NCBI GenBank assembly: GCA_026214975.1
Contig: CM047810.1
Coordinates: 93,946,316 to 94,010,315, forward strand
Origin: Gentiana macrophylla
Lineage: Eukaryota > Streptophyta > Magnoliopsida > Gentianales > Gentianaceae
Direction: 5' to 3'
Length of the DNA: 64,000 nucleotides
Shown here: positions 12,701 through 23,104 of the stretch, piece after piece
Position numbering within the stretch: the first letter of the stretch is position 1
Layout of the letters: each line of letters opens with the position of its first letter
The notes under the pieces: model-generated
What the model saw: only the letters and a program-made list of their open reading frames with translations
Told to the model about the DNA's origin: nothing
Databases searched by the model: none
Translations under genes and position numbers: made by a program

Positions 12701-13466
12701 CTCAACATGTAGGTCCCAAGTCGTCTTCACCACTTCAAGAAACCCCTGTGTGTTTGGACCATATATATTAAAACCATAAAGGATATTGCACATTTTGGCT
12801 AATTAAAATTTAATGAGAAGAGGGCAATGATCGACATGAACTTTGCCAAATGTGAAACCTCGACCACCTCATGTGCTAGAGTCCACTCATTATTCACCAT
12901 AGCTCTATCCAATCGCCGCCACATTGCACTCCTCTGTTTCACGTGATATTCTATACTCCTCAAAAGGCAAGTCTTGAAGCCCCGTGATCCTCACAAGCCA
13001 AAACAAAATCATCCATAGAATTCGTGGAAGGAGTAGCGCCACCGAGATGTTCAAGCAGATTTGACATCGCTGAAGTCCCTCGAACCAACCAGGATCCTGC
13101 ACATTAACTCCTAAGCTCCGCACCATCCCATGAGGTCGGGTCGATGAGCTCCTCGTGTGTGACCCATATATCCCGTAACCCTAAAAAGAATCCCAGAGTG
13201 TTTGGTAAGATGAGTGACAAACACTGAGTGCTATCTTCAATGAAACTAACATGCAACATATTAGACCAAAAGAACCAAACTTTACCAGATGATGAGGACA
13301 TATCTCCATCAAAATGCAGCCTAGTCTCACCCGCTGAATTTCCTACTCACTAATAAAAGGTTCAATCAAAATCAAAATTGGATTCAAATTCCATGCATAG
13401 TCGTTTAAGGTGTTGAGAGGTATCCTGGTCGCAACACGGATATTCCAAACTATGATATTAATTGAC
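9789..13466 (-). pseudogene. LINE ORF2: endonuclease, reverse transcriptase, zinc finger, RNase H-like
   Basis: ORF2 would nick target DNA and copy its own RNA into the nick. The start block reads NIIVWNIR (about 13455), the normal opening of plant L1 endonucleases; a GLQDLPF motif follows near 12980. The pre-RT block WLQGGDTNTTYFHAVCRQR lies near 12430, the LKLDMKKAYERVEW finger near 11730, GVKQGDPLS near 11590 and the catalytic A-DD-VLVF block at 11436-11470, where one extra base separates A from DD. A zf-RVT remnant (RHIFFECH) lies near 10290. An RNase H-like LNIDGASGK strand lies near 9900. At least eight frame changes are needed to read through. The combination with a C-terminal RNase H-like domain is usual for plant L1 elements. 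Confidence 0.85.
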
Positions 13467-14160
13467 TAAACATTTTTTGAGCGCTTAGTTGATTTTGGAG
13501 ATGGCTGAGTATACTTACCACGCCCATTTCCACGCCCTCTAGTTTTCATATTTATAGTTTCAACTTTTTCTGCACTTTATGAATATGCTTGGAGCCATCT
13601 CAACTACTCCCTAGTTTATTTTGTTCTCGTGCCCACCGAAATTCTTCTCATGTGTAATGCTCTCTCTGAAGGTGACTTTTGTTCCTCGCCCTCAATCAAC
13701 ATCATTCTCATGTTGTTCCAAACCCTCGGACGACAAAACCCTCCCTAATTTAGGCCGAACTGACTTAAAACCAGGTGTGGAATCATCACGCAAAATCCTT
13801 AGCCATACAACCACATTGCTATGCGGTGTTTTACTATCATCCGCTTGTCCAAGTTCTCTCAAACATCTTCCACCGCTGCCTCTCTGGGTGTTCATCTCCA
13901 TCTTTCCCTTCTTCACTAAAATCGCAAACTCATTAGCCATAACCACCTCACGCCGCTTTTATTCCATCCCTATTGCCATTACTTAACACCATTATTACAA
14001 ACAATATCTTCTTGTCGTGGCACTTCCTCATAATCAAACGAATATTCTCAAAAGTAGTTTGCTAAGCTCGGCCATATCTTTAGCTAACTCTTCCTCATTT
14101 TCCTTATAAGACTTACCATCATTGTTAGAAACATTATCTAAGTGATCTTGTCGCTCAAGC
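13467..14160 (-). pseudogene. LINE ORF1 remnant (RNA-binding protein)
   Basis: Directly upstream of ORF2 on the minus strand. An 84-codon frame (13946-13692) is followed, in another frame, by an Arg/Gly-rich tail (RGRGNGRGKYTQPSPKS) that stops just before the ORF2 opening motif. A basic RG-rich C-terminus fits plant LINE ORF1, which binds element RNA. I see no CCHC knuckle, so the N-terminal part is probably lost. Confidence 0.5.
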
Positions 14161-14199
14161 TCTCACCAATGACATGTTTGCTTTTATCATTTAACTATT

Positions 14200-14935
14200 C
14201 TTATCAATGCATCACGTGGTCACCACATCGCGTGGGCAATGCATCGCTGTGGTCTCGCGGTGACCACTTCATCCCGATGGTCAATGAATCACGGTGGTCA
14301 ATGCATCACGTGAGGTCATCAGATTGAGGTGGTCACCCGATCCCGATGGTCAATGCATCGCGGAGGTCACAACATCGTGTGGTCACCGATCGGGTGGTCA
14401 ATGCATCGTGGTGGTCACTACATCGGGTGGTCAATACATCACGGATCACCGTGATCGCGCGGTCATCAGATCGGGGTGGTCAATGCATCACGGGGGTCAC
14501 CGTGATCGCTGGAGGTCATCAGATCGCGGAGGTCAATGCATCGCGGGGTCACCGCATCGCGCGGTCATTGCATCGGGTGGTCAATGCATCATGGGGGGGT
14601 CACCGACGCGCGTGGTCATCAGATCGGGATGGTCAATGCATCGCGGGGTCATCAGATCGCAACGGTCACCGTGATCGGGTGGTAAATGCATCGCGGGGTC
14701 ACCGTGATTGGCGGGCGGTCACTACATCGGGTGGTCGACGATCGCGGGGTCACTACATCAGCGGTCATCGATCTCTGGCGGTCATCGATCACGGCGATGC
14801 AGTTGGTCAATGCATCGCGGTGGTCACCGCCTCACGGTGGTTAACGATCTGGGTGGTCATTGTATCGCAGTTGGTCAGCATCACGGTGGTCAATGAATCA
14901 TGTGGTTATTGCATCGCCATGGTTAAAAAGAATTT
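14200..14935 (+). repeat. CpG-rich degenerate minisatellite, 16-18 bp unit
   Basis: About forty units of the form GGTCAATGCATCGCGGTG, GGTCACCGCATCGCGGTG or GGTCATCAGATCGGGGTG follow one another over 730 bp. Unit length drifts between 14 and 20 bp. Alternation of the AATGC, CACCG and CATCAG subtypes hints at a higher-order unit of two to three monomers. The array is GC- and CpG-rich in a very AT-rich setting. Open frames across it (for example 14346-14975) are a by-product of the repeat, not genes. Confidence 0.9.
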
Positions 14936-15362
14936 TGCACCTCGCAAAAAAAAAAAAACTTTCAATACCGCTTAAAAAAATCCATGCATCTGCTTTCCTT
15001 TTTTTTTTTTTTTTTTTTTTTTCATTAAGTGTATTTTTGTCTATCTATCTAATTAATGCCCTTATAACCAATGAAACGCTTAGCATGTCATATTTGCCTG
15101 ATTAAGTCTATTTTGTTTTTTTTGACCCTTGGCCCTAATTGATATATATAGTTATGGTAATATAATATGTTCAATAAAAGATAGAGACATTGAGGGAAAA
15201 GGACAAAAAAATTACAAAACGAATAAATAGACACAATTCCTTTTTTAGTTGCAAAAAGGACAAACAATTTCAAACGGACAAAATTAACCCTATAAAAGGG
15301 ACGCACGCGTATAAGACTATAAGGTTTGCTTCAGGTTTTGTTTTTGTTTTTTTTTTTTTTCA
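14936..15362. other. Spacer with poly-A/poly-T tracts
   Basis: A12 near 14946, T22 at 15001-15022 and a T-run at 15345-15360. A-rich and T-rich tracts like these can be retroposon tails, but no element body is recognisable next to them. Confidence 0.4.
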
Positions 15363-15645
15363 AGCATCCGTAACTTTTGATTTATAACTCCGATCATCGA
15401 AATTTTTTCACCAAAATTCATATTTTTTTGCTCTTTATTTTGAGCCCAAATACGATACCCTTCTGACGTAAATTTTGAAAGCCGAAAAATATTTCCATTA
15501 ACCGGAGCGTTTTTCTTATAAACGATCGTGAACTTTTGATTTAGAACACCGATCATCAAAATTGTTTCACCAAAGTTCATATTTTTTATCTTCATTTTGA
15601 GACCTCATTTGATACCTTTCGACGTAGTATTTGAATGGCGAATTT
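15363..15645 (+). repeat. Tandem duplication, about 160-bp unit
   Basis: Block 15366-15490 and block 15526-15640 share ACTTTTGATT, CGATCATC, TTTCACCAAA and TTCATATTTTTT in the same order and spacing (offset about 160 bp), with scattered mismatches. Two copies only; noncoding. Confidence 0.75.
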
Positions 15646-15696
15646 AATCGCAAAGATTTACACTAACACAAGATCGAGAAATGAAGATCGATGATC

Positions 15697-16165
15697 GTGC
15701 TCATTTAAGGCTTAATTCAAGTGACTACTTCAAGGCACACATATCTGGCTCATATAAGGCTCATTTAAGGTTTAATTCAATGGACACAATATCATATCTG
15801 GCTCATATAAGACTCATATAAGGCATACAATATCACTAACAGTATTATATAAGGCACACAAAGATATGATGAATGATCATTAATAAACAAATGATCAATA
15901 TCATGTGAAGATCAGATCATTTATGGCTTAATTCAAGTGACTATTTCAAGGCACACATATCTGGCTCATTTAAGGCTTAATTCAAGGGACACAATATCAT
16001 ATCTGGCTCATATAAGGCTCATATAAGGCACACAATATCATTAACAGTATCATATACGGCACACAGTATCAGTAAACAGTATTAGTATCATGCTCATTTA
16101 AGGCTTAATTCAAGTGACTACTTCAAGACACACATATCTGGCTCATATAAGGCTCATTCAAGAGG
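15697..16165 (+). repeat. Tandem repeat, about 175-220-bp unit, 2.4 copies
   Basis: The phrase CTTAATTCAAGTGACTA begins three units (near 15709, 15930 and 16104). Each continues with a GGCACACATATCTGGCTC block, and shorter GGCTCATATAAGG sub-repeats occur inside units. Copies differ by point changes and small deletions. Noncoding. Confidence 0.85.
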
Positions 16166-16547
16166 ATCAGATATACTCAAAGCTTCAACCATCCAGATGA
16201 TAAAAGGCTCTTACAAAGAAGACTTTAAAGGTACAAGTCTCAAATAAGGTTCAAGAAGAATGGAGGTAGCAGATATACAAAGAAGAGAGTGTTCAAATGC
16301 AGATTATGTGGAAGTAGTTCAGCTAGAGATCAAATGCAAAGCAGCATGTTTTATGCACAAAAAGGTTCAGCACTTAGAGATGTGATAAAACATAGAAAAT
16401 AGAGCAGGTTATGTGCATTATAAATTCAACAAAATATTATGTGTAGTACAACGCATGTGCAAGGTAGCTTGACAAGATAATCAATTTCACACAACCAAGC
16501 ACAAAGATACAAATACTCGAATTTCAGCTCACTTGTACTAAAACATG

Positions 16548-16578
16548 AAGGGTGCTCAAATCATGTTTGAGCACCCTT
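16548..16578. repeat. Perfect 13-bp inverted repeat (hairpin)
   Basis: AAGGGTGCTCAAA and its exact complement TTTGAGCACCCTT flank a 5-nt loop TCATG. It sits immediately before a 63-bp tandem duplication. Function unknown. Confidence 0.9.
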
Positions 16579-16706
16579 ATTATCCTCCCTACCTTCATGT
16601 TCTTGTACATCAAAGAACTTTGGTCACATGGGATATATACTCATTATCCTCCCTACCTTCATGTTCTTGTACATCAAAGAACTTTGGTCACATGGGATAT
16701 ATACTC
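16579..16706 (+). repeat. Tandem duplication, 63-64 bp unit
   Basis: A block starting TATCCTCCCTACCTTCATG (first about 16582, then about 16645) and ending GGGATATATACTC occurs twice with no visible mismatch, so the duplication is recent or an assembly slip. Confidence 0.9.
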
Positions 16707-16784
16707 AAAGAACAATCTTAATGTAATCGACTCGACAAACGATGTTGATTTAGGGGTATCCGTCGTCAATTCACCTTCATTTAC

Positions 16785-17287
16785 TTGAACATAAACGACA
16801 TTTTCAACTTCAACCACGTGATCACTCGTGGCGCTTTGAGCGAATCAAGAATCTACGAACTTTGCGATGACAATTGTTTTCGTTTTCGATCTTGGTGGCA
16901 GTTTAAAAACTGCAACCCAAATTTCTTAACCACAAGAACGGCTTCAAAATTTATCATCCCAATATCCAATGCACGGTAATCATCATTACACATCCAAGCA
17001 TCATCGATAGGGTCTCAATTGGCTTAAGCATGGATGATATTGTAGGACAACCAAGTGTTACGCCCATGGAAAATTCAAATGTGTTCACGTATAATCAATA
17101 AAACATCTTACTTTATCATTGCCAAGTAAACTGACAAAAAATAAGGTAAGCAGAGTCAACACGATTGACTTCGTAAGCTAGTAAACCGAAGACCCCAATC
17201 AGCAGCAGAAAGAGAATGGAAGTGGTCTGTTATCAATTTTGCTACACAAGAATCCTGTCAATAGCAATCAAGAACAAAAGACTTACT
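16785..17287. other. Unassigned DNA; possible intron flank of the importin-like fragment
   Basis: No similarity to known proteins seen. If the minus-strand exon at 17288-17462 is real, the part below 17288 is intron because it starts with a strong splice donor. Confidence 0.3.
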
Positions 17288-17462
17288 TGCATAGCCAATT
17301 TCTCAAGGTTAGCACTATCTGCTTCATCTCCATCCTCAGCTCCCATTTCCTTGTCGGACACCTCAGCGTCATCTTCTTCGTCATCGGTTGGCAGTCCATC
17401 CATATCATAATTATCTTCAAGGCTGTCCGATACTATGGGGACTGGAAAGGCATAGTTGACTT
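17288..17462 (-). pseudogene. Exon fragment of a probable importin-beta family gene (importin-7/8, SAD2-like acidic region)
   Basis: An uninterrupted minus-strand frame encodes a very acidic stretch (GLPTDDEEDDAEVSDKEMG, then EDGDEADSANLEKLAMQ) and ends at a textbook splice donor, CAA followed by GTAAGT (about 17290). The layout, an acidic linker ending in DEADS-x-x-L-x-KLA-x-Q, is what I recall from the C-terminal acidic loop of plant SAD2/importin-7/8 receptors, which carry cargo into the nucleus. No further exons are found on either side, so this looks like a captured or stranded gene piece. Identity is from memory of the family and could be another acidic nuclear protein. Confidence 0.4.
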
Positions 17463-17679
17463 TACAGAGAATCTACCGAAATGTCCGATACTCTGGGATT
17501 CCGTGGTCGATTGTCCATGGTGATGAAGAAGAAGAATCCGCCGTATTGCTCACAGATAGAGATTTAGGAAGATAGGATATATCCGTCAGGTGGAATTTAT
17601 TTGTCCTTAATGCAACTAAAAATTGAAGTTTGGATAAGACTTAATTAAGGAAAAAGTGGAGTGTAAACTAATTTTTCCT

Positions 17680-18231
17680 AAAAGATATTGGCAATATATA
17701 TCTTGGAAATATTTAATATGAGATATTGAATATTAATGAGTTAAATCCATCAAATATATTTTTCTTATTTTACTAGTAAAAGATTTTTTTCCTCCCTACT
17801 CCACTGTAATCTTTTCCCATTGGGAATGGGATGATGGAGGCGCCACTTACCTCTATATAAGAAGTGGGTGTCTAGGACTTTTGTATGATCACAATTAGAA
17901 GAGTTCTAATTTACTAGGAAAATTGAGAGTTTCCTAGAGAGAGTTTTGAGAGAGAGAAAATGTCGGTCTAACAACCGAGTTTTTCTAGTAGCAAACCAAG
18001 GTGGGATTCCGGTGGGTTGTTCGTGAGGACTAGCGGTAGAGGCCGAACGCTTAGGCGGCTTCGTGCAGAAACTACAACCGTCGACAAAACGACAATCTAT
18101 TTTAGATCATCCAAGTATTTTCTTAGTCTACTTCTTTTATGCTTGTTGCTTAAACGAAGTCGATCTTGGTAAAAGGAATTAAATTATAAATTCTCGTTGT
18201 GTTTCCACGTTGATTTCTAACAAGAGCGACT
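17680..18231 (+). mobile_element. Truncated copia LTR (Angela-like), U5 end at 18231
   Basis: Ends GATTTCTAACA and matches, in opposite orientation, the solo LTR at 25367-27305: shared CTTGGAAATATTTAATAT, the TATA block CTATATAAGAA (17852-17862), the GTCGGTCTAACAACCGAG block (about 17963) and GGGATTCCGG. Only about 550 bp of the roughly 1.9-kb LTR remain; the U3 side is missing. No intact PBS follows at 18232. Confidence 0.75.
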
Positions 18232-18240
18232 CCACAGTCA

Positions 18241-18760
18241 AGATGAGTCTTGTTGACTGAGGCCTAATATCGTTTGAGCCTATGTCGGCCTATATGCTGA
18301 GATGACCATTATCACTCCGTGTGAGGCCAAATAAGTGCCATGTGTACGTTGACCAAACTCACTTATGCCAAATACCGCTCAGCCTTAAGTTAGGATAATC
18401 ATAATGAGTTAGGTCTGCGCAATGAGTACGTGGCACGATCTGAGAGGCTGGAGGTCAACCGTTTCGAAGGTGTATAACGTATGCCAACCTATATTTTGAT
18501 ATTCAAAAAGCCAGTTTGCTTATCTCGAGACATTGAATTATGATTTTGTATAGAAGATCCCGTTGATTGGGTGAAGTACGAGGAGACACGACTCTTCAGC
18601 TATATACCATTCGTTGCAATACAAATGGAGAGTTAATTACTTTGTTCTTAAATTTACCATCTTCCGATAATAGTTTTGTGAGATACTATATTTTCCGGCC
18701 TTCTTCGATAATCAAGTTTAGACATCCGTAACAAGTAAGCTTTTGTCTTCATTCTATTTA
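18241..18760 (+). repeat. Dispersed retroelement leader-like repeat, copy 2
   Basis: Shares ordered blocks with 781-1110 (see that entry), ending in CCGTAACAAGTAAGC just upstream of a decayed coding remnant. Placement directly after the copia LTR end at 18231 means two unrelated elements abut here. Confidence 0.4.
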
Positions 18761-18769
18761 TTTTCCATC

Positions 18770-19700
18770 CGTGTGTTATAAAATCATGGCATCAAATCGG
18801 CGGATCGTCGTAGATGCGCTATCCGACGAGACCCTTAGTAAGGAGATCTGGAAGGTTCTAGGTTTGTTAGCCAAGACATTCATGTTTCATCTTCTCGTGT
18901 CGGAGTTGAAGTCCAATGAGGATGCTTCTAAGGAATACTTTGTTGTAGAGATGTTTGTAAGGAAAAAGAGGTAGAGCCATGAGGCATGAGAATGGAGAAG
19001 AAGAAACACATTTGTTAGAATTACCAATTTGGCACAAGTATTTATGAGCCACTCATCCCTTCTTTTGACCGGGTGCCAATGACACTCCAAAAGGTTATTG
19101 TACAATATACATTCAATAACTCATTGCCGGTCTTCGATTTGCAATCATACCACCATTTTCATTTTTTGATTCATTATAACTTATTTCATCCCAAAAACAC
19201 CTAATTGATTAGAACCATCGATGGTTTTGCCATCTTCCATAGGAAAATCACAAGAAAATTTACCACTCCTTTGTTTAGAGTCTCCTTTAGCCTAAAAAGT
19301 GTGGCTAATCTTTGAACCGGTTTAGTTTTTCACATTGGAGTAATGACGACATACGAGATGTTCTTTTTTCCTTTGTCAGAATGAAGTTCTTTAGTTGCCT
19401 ACATGCCCTAGGCCAAGAAAAGGATTCACAAGATGCATGCATTCTTAAGCAAAGATGCTCGCCCTTTCTACAGTTCGTGTGCATAAAATATGATAGTCCA
19501 TGTTGTCTAGGTCGGTGCGAGTGTCGTGACCTCTACTCATGTGTTGCCAGTCTTTTTTCTCGAGAAGACCAAAAGATAAGCTGTTGGACGCCAGAGGGAA
19601 GAAAAGATTCCTCCAACAAAAAAGGCTAAAAGCAAAGGGTTCTCATTATCAAGATATCATATGGAGTTTCTCTTGATCCAACTTATACCCGATTTTGGAG
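18770..19700 (+). pseudogene. Unrecognised decayed coding remnant, probably retroelement ORF1
   Basis: A 67-codon frame (18771-18974) is followed by recognisable but broken coding-like text to about 19680 (for example RVPMTLQKVIVQYTF near 19070). Position after leader-like repeat copy 2 parallels the gypsy ORF1 remnant at 1380-1766, suggesting the same family. I cannot match a domain with confidence. Confidence 0.3.
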
Positions 19701-20186
19701 TCCAATGTGGACAAAGCAAAAGAATTGGTTCAGAGCCCACAAGGATTAGCAGCAGGAATGTGTTAATGGTTTGGGTAGATTATTTGTTAGGCTGATTAAT
19801 TAATTAATTAGGCCCTTAATAAATAATCTTAGCCCAAATATTTGATAAATGGATTATCATATAAATAGATTGTCAAATCCAAGTATTAATTAAATCCCAA
19901 GTTATAAATGCTATCACAATGTTAATTGTGTGCATAACATAGACCTACACATTACACAAAAATGCATTGCACTGAATACCAACACAATTGCGTTATTATT
20001 ATGTAGTGCACACGAAATGTATCATATCATAAAATGTGATATAATCATTTAGGTTGATAGATGTGTACCTGCAAGACTAAAATTAATGTGATTAGCCACA
20101 CAATGCAAGTCAAAGACTTGAGGCGGATTAGTACACATTATAAGATATAAAAGTAATCAAAGACTTGAGCGGATTAGTACACATTA
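19701..20186. other. AT-rich spacer with a 47-bp tandem duplication
   Basis: Positions 20110-20156 and 20157-20202 are near-identical copies (TCAAAGACTTGAGGCGGATT and onward; one G missing in the second). The remainder shows no coding evidence. Confidence 0.6.
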
Positions 20187-20368
20187 TAAGATATAAAAGT
20201 AAGCAAATAAAGGTTATTTCAAGAAAATTAATCAAACATAGGGTTAGGGTACAACAAAATCCATGTAGCTAAGATTACGACCATCAGATTACTCATGGCC
20301 ATGTCAACAATTAAGGATGGCACCTAGAACAACTTGATATGAACACATCTTTCATACATGGGGATTTT
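20187..20368 (+). pseudogene. pol: Copia reverse transcriptase fragment, left copy of a 182-bp direct repeat
   Basis: Encodes the RVT_2 finger region of a copia Pol: HVAKITTIRLLMAMSTIK, then (after a one-base deletion) WHLEQLDMNTSFIHGDF, the block that normally precedes D/EEEVYM. It is cut at the HGDF codons by the gypsy-like element that starts at about 20369. The same 182 bp occurs again on the far side of that element (23908-24091). Confidence 0.8.
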
Positions 20369-20854
20369 TTATAACAAGAGCTACTCTAAGCTTTCACCGA
20401 TAAAACAAGATAATTTTGATTACAAGATGATTACTAACTAAGGGACTTAGCTTTATTTATAGGCTAGAAAGCCCATTTAGGTAAAATCTAAACTTAAAAA
20501 GCCCAATAGCTAGTCACTTAATTAAAACGTTAATAACAGATAATGACGTCCCTACATCAGTCCATCCCCCTTCTCAAAAGAAGCTCGTCCACGAGCGAAT
20601 AGGAATCCCCATCGAGGCCTCCGAATCACACCATTAAGCTCCATTGGTGGATCTAATCCATTCACCATCTTATGAATCAATTTCAAAGTAAATTTAAAAT
20701 GTCCATTGTCCCATAAAATGCTTAACCATGAAGAAATTGTAGAAACACTTAGCATAGTCATGATGGACCTCCATTCTATATTGGAGTGGTACTCGTCATT
20801 CCAACCCTCCCATAGGATAACTCGTCCCTGAGTTTGATTGGGGCAGTAGTGGCC

Positions 20855-21376
20855 TCAATAAAATTCACCAAGTATGATATCATATATTGAAGCAGAAACC
20901 ATGCTCAATTGAAATGTTTTCCCATCTTTAAAGTATTGTAAGTTAAGAATGAATATGACCATCTGATACTCCAAGACAACATGTTGGTTCTGCAAATGAA
21001 CCCAAGGTAGAAATGCATTTGAAAGTAAAGAAGCACAATATTGCTCCATTTGCACATGAGCAAGCATGAAAGGAACCCAACACTCAATAAAATTATTTGC
21101 ATCACACTTGTAATCATATGCAGTAAAGTGCACCATTCTTTCCTTCATTTCTGTGATTGGATCAACCTCTGTAATATCTTTTGTAGCGCCACTAGATTGT
21201 GAACAAAACAGAGAAAGAGTGTTGTGATAATTGAATTTCCAATCCCTTGTTTCATTACATATTCCTTCCTCAGTAAACTTATGGTTCCCCATACATATCA
21301 CAGAACATGGATATGAAGGGCTTAGTGGTAGTCCAAACAGCTCATTATCCATATTAACAACTATGCATCCGATCAA
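20855..21376 (-). pseudogene. Unrecognised 173-codon frame near the element's 3' end
   Basis: Open from MIGCIVVNMDNELFG to the stop near 20855, downstream of the transportin-like fragment. No domain recognised. Could be continued captured sequence or chance coding-like DNA within the element. Confidence 0.3.
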
Positions 21377-21579
21377 GCTGTGAGCATCCTGATCTTGTAA
21401 CTTCCACTCTGTTGAGAATCGTTGCTATGCTTGGATCAAACATTCCAAGTCCTTGATCTTGATGGATATGTAACCAATTGATCAGAGCTCTAAGAGAGCG
21501 CATATTGTGTCTAACTTGCTCTATATCATTAAGACCACTGAAGTTTGAAACAACAACATATTGGACTTCGAAGGCAACC

Positions 21580-21995
21580 AAAGAAACCGATGTTTCATCT
21601 GTCAAACGGAAAAGCTGTAATGTTTTATCACATATATCCGTAAATAAACGAGCAGTAGCCTTTACATCCTCCTCATCCATTGAAGGATCTGTAAGCTGTG
21701 GCTGCATATTCATAACCTGAGGGACAATTACTTGAATCAAGGGCAACGGCAAAATACTCCTTCCGAGAATCTAATCGATGTATAGGACATCAATACGGAA
21801 ATGACTTTAACCGCTGCCTCTGAAAACACACCCGTAGTCAAGCTTAAGACGGCTGCAAGCACCAGTGAGTGAGAAGAAATTGTAGAAACAAGTATTCTAA
21901 GCCTTAGTCGAAGCCAAAAAGTAAATGCCTCGAGAACCTTCTTGGTGATGGATGTTTTGTCTGGTCGATTTTGATTGAGAATAGCCAAAAAGAGA
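21580..21995 (-). pseudogene. Captured fragment of a transportin-3/MOS14-like nuclear import receptor
   Basis: Minus strand, first frame: KVLEAFTFWLRL, then ISSHSLVLAAVLSL and EAAVKVISVLMSYTS. After a one-base shift at about 21750: LPLIQVIVPQVM, then DEEDVKATARLFTDI. This order (F-x-x-W-L-RL, HPLV-x-A-like, ASVNVI-x-ELI-like, PLIQVIVPQVM, DEEDVKAIARLF-like) is the exportin-1-like N-terminal half of plant MOS14/transportin-3, a karyopherin that imports SR splicing factors. Only about 135 codons are present; the remainder of the 950-residue receptor is absent. It lies between LTRs, so the retroelement carries it. Confidence 0.7.
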
Positions 21996-22434
21996 CCCAA
22001 ATAGGATGTGCATCTTCAGTTTTTAAGCTACATTCAACCTCCAACTTAGTGTTCTGCATTCTCGCTGGATAGAATATTCCATCAGGTTCAAATATGATTG
22101 ATGCAAGTACAGTAATTGAATAAGTAGCACCCATGTGCACTCCACATGTTAGGCTTTTGTATTTTGTGAAGTAATCAATAATGAGGTTTTTAACCATGAT
22201 AGGTCCAGCCAGCAACTCATCTTTCTTAACTTCAGAATGATCCTCACATGTAGCAAGACGGCCATTGATTAAGCATGGGTCGCTTGGCAACACTTTCTTT
22301 CGAATGCACTTGGCATTAGCTTGCTGCGGCCCAATTCCATATTCTTGTTCATGCGAGTCTACAATATCAGCTATAGCAAGTAACTGTGAAGAATTATCAT
22401 TTTGTTTGCTAGGCACAACATCTGGCAACACCAT
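21990..22434 (-). pseudogene. Unrecognised reading frame inside the gypsy-like element
   Basis: An open frame of about 150 codons (MVLPDVVPSKQND at its start, a MGATYSITVLASIIFEPDG block in the middle) lies between the Gag and the transportin-like fragment. I do not recognise it. It might be captured host sequence or a family-specific ORF; composition is that of real coding DNA. Confidence 0.35.
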
Positions 22435-23104
22435 CGTAGGATGATTTTCTCGAATCGATATTTCCGAAATTGAAACTGACTTTATGAAAGTGGAGCTTTA
22501 ATTGATTCTTCTTCATTTTCCTTTGAACATCCATTGTTAGAATCTTTCTCTTCATCAAGGATTTTCTCATCATTCTTTTCACACCCCTCAACAAAGACCA
22601 CTGCCCTTTTTAAGTATTCTGCTTCCTCCCCAATCCCCCCAGTTTCATATATGGTGTCTTGAGTTATGGGCTCTTCTGCATGGGCTGCCTCAAATTCTGA
22701 TATGGACCCCCACGGCTTGACATGCTTCTTGCTAGAAATGCTCTCAACTTTTGTTCCATCAGATGCACCAAACCATACTGAATGCTTTGCAACTCCTTCT
22801 CTTGAGCATCAAGTTGAACAACTGTTGATATTTATTCTTTCCCAAAAGATCCAACACTTTGTTGCTACAAATATGAGTTCCATAGGAAATGTAGCTCATA
22901 GCTTCTCCAAATGGATTCACATGAATTTCATTTGTTGGGATTTTAGTGCCTGGCATTGAGCAATTAAACTCATCACGTTTGTGGCTGTGAACTTCTATGG
23001 GGAATTTTATCGAACAGTTGGAGTGCTTCTTATTTACTTGTTGACTCAGTTGATTGTGGAATTTTGTCAAACACATCGTGGGCAAGAATCTGTTGAATAA
23101 CAAT

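Larger units (their letters stand above)
9690..14160 (-). mobile_element. L1-type LINE (non-LTR retrotransposon), decayed
   Basis: A complete series of LINE parts lies in order on the minus strand: ORF1 (about 14160-13467), endonuclease, reverse transcriptase, zinc-finger (zf-RVT) and a C-terminal RNase H-like domain ending near 9790. About 4.4 kb, shorter than a full element because of deletions. Frames change many times, so it is inactive. No poly(A) tail (poly-T on this strand) or target duplication is visible near 9550-9690. The 5' end abuts the CpG-rich minisatellite at 14200. Confidence 0.85.

Noticed and set aside
14346..14975. 209-codon open frame rich in S, R, H and V
   Set aside because: It is the translation of the 16-18 bp minisatellite; several frames are open at once because the unit lacks stops.
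15697..16165. CRISPR-like regularly spaced repeats
   Set aside because: The units are adjacent tandem copies with internal sub-repeats and no unique spacers, and this is plant DNA.
18232..18250. Primer binding site after the copia LTR end at 18231
   Set aside because: AGAGCGACTCC shares only a few bases with the initiator-tRNA PBS; no copia interior follows.
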